Below are positions 6,620-10,233 of a stretch of 10,233 nucleotides of DNA, in pieces (the stretch's first letter is position 1; every line of letters begins with the position of its first letter). Below the pieces are notes generated by a model that had not been told where the DNA came from, did not search any database, and was given only the letters and a program-made list of their open reading frames with translations. Both the position numbers and the translations under genes were made by a program. Source of the stretch: Anaerolineales bacterium (GTDB lineage Bacteria; Chloroflexota; Anaerolineae; Anaerolineales; Villigracilaceae); contig JAICQC010000143.1 of NCBI GenBank assembly GCA_025938055.1, positions 1 to 10,233 of the forward strand. Reading direction: 5' to 3'.

Positions 6620-7795
6620 GTTGGAAAAACCATTCTTATTGTTGATGATAACCCAGCCAGCCGTGTTTATCTTTCAAATCATCTGCGAACAAGACAATTC
6701 AATATTTTGGAAGCGCCAACAGGCAAGGATGGATTGATCACAGCCTGGCGCGATCAGCCCGATCTTATCCTCTTCGACCCCACACTAACCGACATCCCGG
6801 ATAAGGAGTTTATCCACAAACTTCGTAATGATTCCCGCACCGCAAAGACGCGGCTGGTTGCACTTTCCAGTGACCCCAGCCCAGCGCGCCGGGAAGCCTG
6901 TCTAAGTGCAGGGGTGGATGAATATCTGGTCAAGTCATCGCAAGCCATCCCCGCGCTCGAACAAAGCCTCGAACGGATTTTTAGCGCGGAAAGCCCGGTT
7001 GACGTTCCCAGCCCGAGAGATGAGAAGCGCGGCTTGCTGATCGTTTTTCTCAGCGCAAAAGGAGGGACCGGTACCTCATCACTTTGCGCCAATCTGGCAA
7101 CGAGCATCCAGCAGGCGCAGGCAGAGGCGCGCGTGGTGGTCGCCGATCTGGTGCTGCCGATGGGCTCGATCGGTCCGATTGTGGGAAATGAAGCACCACT
7201 AAACCTGGTCACTGTCGCGAACCTGGAGCCTGGTCAGACGAATGCGGATTACTTCCATAAAAATCTGCCGAAACCGGAGCACTGGCACTTTCAGGTGCTG
7301 ACGGGCTCTCCTGATCCGCAGGGTGGAAACAGCATTCGCGGAGAACGCATCGTTCAGATCGTGGATGCTCTCTGCTCCGCCTATGATTTCATCATTCTGG
7401 ATATTGGACGGGCACTCTCCCGCATCAGCCTGCCGCTCATCCAAAAGGCGGATCTCATCGTGTTGATCGTTTCCACCGACCAGAGCACCATAAAGCTGAC
7501 CAAAACGGTTCGGGAATATCTGCAGGCGCAAGGCGTCGACAGCCAGAAGATCTATGCGGTTTTGAACCGCGCCGTGGGTCTGGAAGGGTTGACCAAAACA
7601 CAAGCCGAAGAGATCATTGGTTTGCCAATTAAGACGACCATGCCTTATATGGGCGGCAACTTTGCCCTGGCAAACAATCAGAATCAGCCTATTACCCTAA
7701 AGTACCCTACAGATACATCTGCCATCATCCTCAAAGGGACAGCCGAGGAAATCGTAACGCTGGCACGCCGCTTCCGTAGTCAATCAACCTCTTAA
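6617..7795 (+). CDS. cpaE: CpaE/TadZ-like protein: receiver domain fused to ParA/MinD-like ATPase
   Basis: A 392-residue protein. Residues 1-122 form a CheY-like receiver with Asp10-Asp11, phosphoacceptor candidate Asp54 (LILFDPTLTD), Ser84 and Lys106 in YLVKSS; the Pro usual after Lys is missing. Residues 138-388 are a ParA/MinD-like ATPase. The loop SAKGGTGTSS (146-155) keeps the signature Lys148 but has Thr153 in place of the P-loop lysine, as occurs in several CpaE/TadZ proteins. ADLVLPMG (176-183) is switch I and YDFIILDIG (256-264) the Walker B strand. CpaE/TadZ proteins localise Tad pilus assembly, acting at the cytoplasmic membrane face. Proximity to cpaF supports this role. ATP hydrolysis may be weak or absent. 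It ends the signalling operon; a 163-base gap follows without an obvious terminator. A divergent partitioning-like ATPase with another cargo is the main alternative. Confidence 0.87.
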   Translation: MVGKTILIVDDNPASRVYLSNHLRTRQFNILEAPTGKDGLITAWRDQPDLILFDPTLTDIPDKEFIHKLRNDSRTAKTRLVALSSDPSPARREACLSAGVDEYLVKSSQAIPALEQSLERIFSAESPVDVPSPRDEKRGLLIVFLSAKGGTGTSSLCANLATSIQQAQAEARVVVADLVLPMGSIGPIVGNEAPLNLVTVANLEPGQTNADYFHKNLPKPEHWHFQVLTGSPDPQGGNSIRGERIVQIVDALCSAYDFIILDIGRALSRISLPLIQKADLIVLIVSTDQSTIKLTKTVREYLQAQGVDSQKIYAVLNRAVGLEGLTKTQAEEIIGLPIKTTMPYMGGNFALANNQNQPITLKYPTDTSAIILKGTAEEIVTLARRFRSQSTS

Positions 7796-7805
7796 AGAAA
7801 GTGAA

Positions 7806-7835
7806 AGGTTATTTTCAGGTTATTTAGGCTACACT
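7806..7835 (+). promoter_or_regulatory. Direct-repeat operator candidate with adjacent -10 box
   Basis: AGGTTATTT occurs perfectly twice, at 7806-7814 and 7817-7825, an 11-bp period that puts both copies on the same DNA face. The core GGTTAT-N5-GGTTAT has the form of tandem sites bound by OmpR/PhoB-family dimers such as PhoP boxes. Four bases on is TACACT (7830-7835), a plausible -10, so a bound regulator would sit over the -35 region. The OmpR-family gene at 5903 is the obvious candidate ligand. The repeat is directly seen; binding and promoter activity are inferred. The 163-base gap 7796-7958 holds no convincing terminator. Confidence 0.5.
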
Positions 7836-7930
7836 TCGAGGCGGGTTTCCAGGAACTGAAATTGCGATGTTCCAGCCACTTTCGCCATCTTCCTCCCTGC
7901 ACCCCGAAATAAAGGCTGAATGATCCTCCC

Positions 7931-7954
7931 AGGCTATATTTAGATTCAAAGAGG
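7931..7954 (+). promoter_or_regulatory. Second -10-like box and ribosome binding site before the 98-residue gene
   Basis: TATATT (7935-7940), preceded by AGGC, resembles the upstream box: AGGCTATATTT here against AGGCTACACTT at 7826-7836, nine of eleven identical. No -35 is visible at normal spacing. A start from here would leave a leader of only about a dozen bases. AAAGAGG (7948-7954) is the Shine-Dalgarno for the ATG at 7959, spacing four bases. The ribosome binding site is credible; the promoter is weak. Confidence 0.35.
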
Positions 7955-7958
7955 CACT

Positions 7959-8255
7959 ATGACGTTTGAGTATGACGAAAAAGGCAAGATATTTACCGAT
8001 GTCGTGACCAAGAGAGCCATCCCGGCTACGATCCAGACCACCACACATTTGATGCGCGGGCTGGTTCATGTGCGCAGAGACCAGCGCATCAAGGATGAAT
8101 TGGATCTCAATGAGAATTTCCTGGCACTGACAAATGTAAGTGTGCTGGGTCCGGATGGGCAAACTCTATTCCAGGCTCCGTTCCTGGCTGTACGCCGTTC
8201 ACACATTATCTGGGTCCTGCCCGAACAGGATCAGGGTGGAGAGCGAACTTCATAA
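7959..8255 (+). CDS. Small hypothetical protein coupled to cpaF
   Basis: A 98-residue protein I do not recognise. It has no signal peptide or membrane segment, so it is probably cytosolic. The central part alternates charged and hydrophobic stretches (LVHVRRDQRIKDELDLN, FLALTNVSVLGPDGQTLF, FLAVRRSHIIWVLPE) as in a small beta-rich domain with a Gly-Asp-type turn (PDGQ), perhaps a barrel or sandwich. The ATG at 7959 has AAAGAGG four bases upstream. Its stop overlaps the cpaF start by one base (TAATG), so the two are almost certainly co-translated and this protein may act with the motor. Coding is supported by the ribosome binding site, by the coupling, and by codon use like that of its neighbours. 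It could be an accessory or regulator of CpaF; no function is assigned. Confidence 0.82.
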   Translation: MTFEYDEKGKIFTDVVTKRAIPATIQTTTHLMRGLVHVRRDQRIKDELDLNENFLALTNVSVLGPDGQTLFQAPFLAVRRSHIIWVLPEQDQGGERTS

Positions 8256-9574
8256 TGGCAACCCCGATTTCATCCAACTTTACGCGGCTCACGTCCGCTG
8301 ATCTCCTTAAATTCAAGCGCTATCTGATCGAGCAGTTGAGCCGCTCGATGGAAGGCGAGCAACTGCAGTTTGGTGAGAACACTGATTCGATCAAGCAGCG
8401 TTTGAACGAGATTTATGTTCAGACAAAGATCGCGCTCCCGGAGGATCTTCGCAAACAGATCTTTCACGATATCGTTGACGAGCTTACCGGTTATGGTCCC
8501 ATCCAACCCTTGCTGGATGATCCCGATATCAGTGAGGTTATGGTGAATGGACCCAAGAAAGTATTCATCGAAAAAAGCGGCAAACTGCAAAAAAGCTCGG
8601 TCACGTTCGACGATGACGATCATGTCCTGCGGGTGATCGACCGCATCATCCTGCCTCTCGGCCGCCGTGTGGACGCAGACACGCCCACTGTCGACGCGCG
8701 CCTTCCGGATGGATCCCGTGTTAACGCCGTAATCCGCCCCGTATCGATCGACGGACCCTCCATTACCATCCGTAAATTCAAGAAGGATAAGCTCTCTGTC
8801 CAGCAGTTGATCGATTACGGTTCGTTAACGCCAAACATGGCGGAATTCATCCGTGCCTGTGTGCTGGCTCACTTGAATATTGTGATTTCAGGAGGGACAG
8901 GTTCGGGGAAAACCACGCTCCTGAATGTCCTCTCCAGCTATATCCCCGAAGCAGAGCGGATCGTCACCATCGAAGATGCCGCAGAGTTGCAGCTCCAACA
9001 GGACCATGTTCTGCGCATGGAAACAAAGGTTCCCAATACAGACGGCAGGGGTGCTGTATCCATTCGTGACCTCGTCCGTAACTCGTTGCGCATGCGCCCC
9101 GACCGCATCATTGTCGGTGAATGCCGCGGCGGCGAAGCACTGGATATGCTGCAGGCGATGAATACCGGGCATGACGGGTCTTTGACCACGCTCCATGCCA
9201 ATTCCCCACGCGACGCGATCTCGCGCATGGAAACCATGGTGTTGATGTCCGGCATGGACCTTCCCTTGAAAGTTGTGCGGCAGCAAATTTCCTCGGCTGT
9301 CGACCTCATTGTCCAGCAGACACGTCTGAAGGATGGCTCACGTAAGGTTACTGCCATTACCGAGGTGGTCGGCATGGAAGGGGATATCGTGGTGTTGACA
9401 GACATCTTCAAGTTCGAGCAAACAGGCCTCGGCGAGAACGGCAAGATCATCGGTGAGTTAAAGCCAACAGGCATCCGTCCCATCTTCACCCCGCGCCTGG
9501 AAGCCGCAGGCTTCAAACTTGGCGCAGAAATTTACATGCCGGCCGGTGGAATGAACCTGGGACAAAGGCGATAG
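8255..9574 (+). CDS. cpaF: CpaF/TadA-type secretion ATPase
   Basis: A 439-residue type II/IV secretion ATPase of the CpaF/TadA family, the hexameric cytoplasmic motor of Tad pilus assembly. Order: helical N-terminal region (1-75); N-terminal domain with DELTGYGPIQPLLDDPDISEVMVNGP (75-100) and DARLPDGSRVNAVIRP (147-162), both hallmark stretches; Walker A GGTGSGKTT (213-221); Asp box IVTIEDAAEL (236-244); Walker B DRIIVGECRGGEALDMLQAM (283-302); His box TGHDGSLTTLHANSP (304-318). All motor motifs are intact and the length is typical. The start overlaps the upstream stop by one base. Unlike standard tad loci, tadB and tadC do not follow; a promoter and an Xre-type regulator do. Its partner platform proteins are probably encoded elsewhere or beyond the regulator. 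The archaeal-like/TadA family assignment is firm; the cargo (pilus versus related secretion) is inferred. Confidence 0.95.
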   Translation: MATPISSNFTRLTSADLLKFKRYLIEQLSRSMEGEQLQFGENTDSIKQRLNEIYVQTKIALPEDLRKQIFHDIVDELTGYGPIQPLLDDPDISEVMVNGPKKVFIEKSGKLQKSSVTFDDDDHVLRVIDRIILPLGRRVDADTPTVDARLPDGSRVNAVIRPVSIDGPSITIRKFKKDKLSVQQLIDYGSLTPNMAEFIRACVLAHLNIVISGGTGSGKTTLLNVLSSYIPEAERIVTIEDAAELQLQQDHVLRMETKVPNTDGRGAVSIRDLVRNSLRMRPDRIIVGECRGGEALDMLQAMNTGHDGSLTTLHANSPRDAISRMETMVLMSGMDLPLKVVRQQISSAVDLIVQQTRLKDGSRKVTAITEVVGMEGDIVVLTDIFKFEQTGLGENGKIIGELKPTGIRPIFTPRLEAAGFKLGAEIYMPAGGMNLGQRR

Positions 9575-9588
9575 TACTCCATAGCCTC

Positions 9589-9597
9589 TGCTATAAT
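9589..9597 (+). promoter_or_regulatory. Extended -10 promoter for the tandem-HTH gene
   Basis: TG-C-TATAAT gives a perfect extended -10 (TG at 9589-9590, TATAAT at 9592-9597). No convincing -35 lies 16-18 bases upstream, as is usual where the extended TG compensates. It sits 14 bases after the cpaF stop with no terminator between, so the next gene may be read both from here and through cpaF. The predicted transcript start is near 9603-9605, about 44 bases before the ATG. Confidence 0.68.
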
Positions 9598-9603
9598 CAG
9601 GTA

Positions 9604-9636
9604 AATGCCTATGTGGTTATTAATACAGGAGGCATT
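9604..9636 (+). promoter_or_regulatory. Leader hairpin covering part of the ribosome binding site
   Basis: AATGCCT (9604-9610) is the reverse complement of AGGCATT (9630-9636). The right arm takes in the last three bases of AGGAGG (9627-9632), the best Shine-Dalgarno in the leader. The left arm would be almost the first bases of a transcript from the extended -10. The 19-base loop holds the palindrome TATTAATA (9618-9625). The pairing could reduce translation or protect the 5' end. A seven-pair stem may arise by chance. Confidence 0.35.
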
Positions 9637-9647
9637 CCAGAGGATGC

Positions 9648-10233
9648 ATGGATACAAAGTCGCAGATTACGATTCGGACGAAGACACTCGGGCTCTTGAT
9701 CCGTGATGCGCGTCTTGCGGCGCGCAGGAGCGTGCAGGAGTGTGCGGAGGCGATTGGCATCCGCAAGAGCATTTTCCGCGATTACGAAGAGGGACTGAAA
9801 GCGCCCTCGCTGCCAGAACTGGAAATGCTGGTCTATTACCTCGACCTTCCCATGGATCATTTCTGGAGCAGGGAGATCAGATCAGAAGCCGCTTCCCGCA
9901 CGGAGAGAATCGATCTGTCGAAATTACTGGCTGTACGCCAGCGGAAGATCGGCGCGCTGCTGCGGCAGGAACGCATGAAATCCAGCATTTCCATCCGTAA
10001 TCTGGCGCATCAAACAGGCATCGCCAACTCACGTATCAAAGCCTATGAACTGGGTGAGCGTGCCATCCCGTTGCCCGAGCTGGAGGTGCTGGTGAGAACA
10101 CTGGGCGGCAGGATCGAATCCTTTTTCGACCGGAACGGGCCGGTTGGGCAGTGGATGATCAGCGAGGAGGCAGTCCAACAGTTCCTCGCCATGCCTCTGG
10201 AATTACGTGAATTCGTTGCGATGCCGGTCAACC
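9648..10233 (+). CDS. Tandem Xre-type helix-turn-helix protein (3' end outside window)
   Basis: The frame stays open from ATG 9648 to the right edge (195 codons seen). Two helix-turn-helix domains of the Xre/Cro type are visible. The first spans about residues 14-74 (LIRDARLAARRSVQECAEAIGI, IFRDYEEGLKAPSLPELEMLVYYLDL). The second spans about 101-161 (LLRQERMKSSISIRNLAHQTGI, IKAYELGERAIPLPELEVLVRTLGG). The two share the E-G/E-R-x-P-LPELE-LV ending, pointing to internal duplication. The segment after 161 is predicted helical and contains a short echo, FLAMP and FVAMP. An in-frame stop at 9621 and no other start codon between fix the ATG at 9648; CAGAGG (9638-9643) is close upstream and AGGAGG is 15 bases away. 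Probably a DNA-binding regulator. Any effector or membrane domain lies beyond the edge. Confidence 0.88.
   Translation, partial: MDTKSQITIRTKTLGLLIRDARLAARRSVQECAEAIGIRKSIFRDYEEGLKAPSLPELEMLVYYLDLPMDHFWSREIRSEAASRTERIDLSKLLAVRQRKIGALLRQERMKSSISIRNLAHQTGIANSRIKAYELGERAIPLPELEVLVRTLGGRIESFFDRNGPVGQWMISEEAVQQFLAMPLELREFVAMPVN

Noticed and set aside
7852..7873. GGAAC / GTTCC five-pair stem in the gap before the 98-residue gene
   Set aside because: Too short, with a 12-base loop, flanking mismatches and no T-run; not a terminator.
7797..7883. GAAAGTG (7797-7803) and CACTTTC (7877-7883) complementary arms
   Set aside because: Seven bases separated by 73 is expected by chance and would not form a stable local hairpin.
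9605..9706. Short upstream frame of 33 codons beginning at the predicted transcript start
   Set aside because: It overlaps the HTH gene start in another frame, with no ribosome binding site before ATG 9605 and a composition unlike a protein.
1..10233. CRISPR arrays, insertion sequences, tRNA or rRNA genes
   Set aside because: No regularly spaced repeats, transposase motifs, terminal inverted repeats or RNA-gene signatures were seen; coding density leaves little room.

Overview
The window looks like a moderately GC-rich, tightly packed bacterial chromosome segment. All genes are on the + strand and none is interrupted. The gene set (soluble hybrid-domain histidine kinases, a receiver/ParA-like CpaE protein, CpaF, a YtcJ-type amidohydrolase next to parAB, GTG and TTG starts) would suit a Chloroflexota bacterium of the Anaerolineae type. 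That assignment is inferred from gene style; there is no rRNA or other taxonomic marker here.

Layout. (a) 2-304: C-terminal end of a PfkB-family sugar/nucleoside kinase cut by the window edge. (b) 305-375: a short leader holding two adjacent inverted repeats. (c) 376-2065: chromosome-partitioning genes parA and parB, with a further inverted repeat between them. (d) 2062-3645: a YtcJ-like metal-dependent amidohydrolase, overlapping parB by 4 bases. (e) 3646-7795: a signalling block of two membrane-free histidine kinases, an OmpR-family response regulator and a CpaE-like protein (receiver plus ParA/MinD-like ATPase), with junctions of 0, -8, +15 and +18 bases. (f) 7796-7958: a 163-base intergenic region with a perfect 9-bp direct repeat at 11-bp period and two -10-like boxes. 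(g) 7959-9574: an unrecognised 98-residue protein coupled by 1-base overlap to the CpaF/TadA secretion ATPase. (h) 9575-9647: an extended -10 promoter and a leader in which a predicted hairpin covers part of the ribosome binding site. (i) 9648 to the right edge: a protein with two Xre-type helix-turn-helix domains, truncated by the window.

How the genes may work together. ParA and ParB segregate the chromosome. CpaE and CpaF belong to the Tad (Flp) pilus/secretion family, CpaE as localisation factor and CpaF as the cytoplasmic motor. The two kinases and the OmpR regulator share an apparent operon with CpaE, whose own receiver keeps the phosphorylation residues, so one signalling unit could control both transcription and machine assembly. 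The first kinase carries an N-terminal region with two copies of an MshEN/GspE-N-like motif, a fold that in some secretion ATPases binds cyclic di-GMP. That makes a second-messenger-to-kinase-to-pilus link the most interesting hypothesis in the window. The usual downstream partners tadB and tadC do not follow cpaF here.
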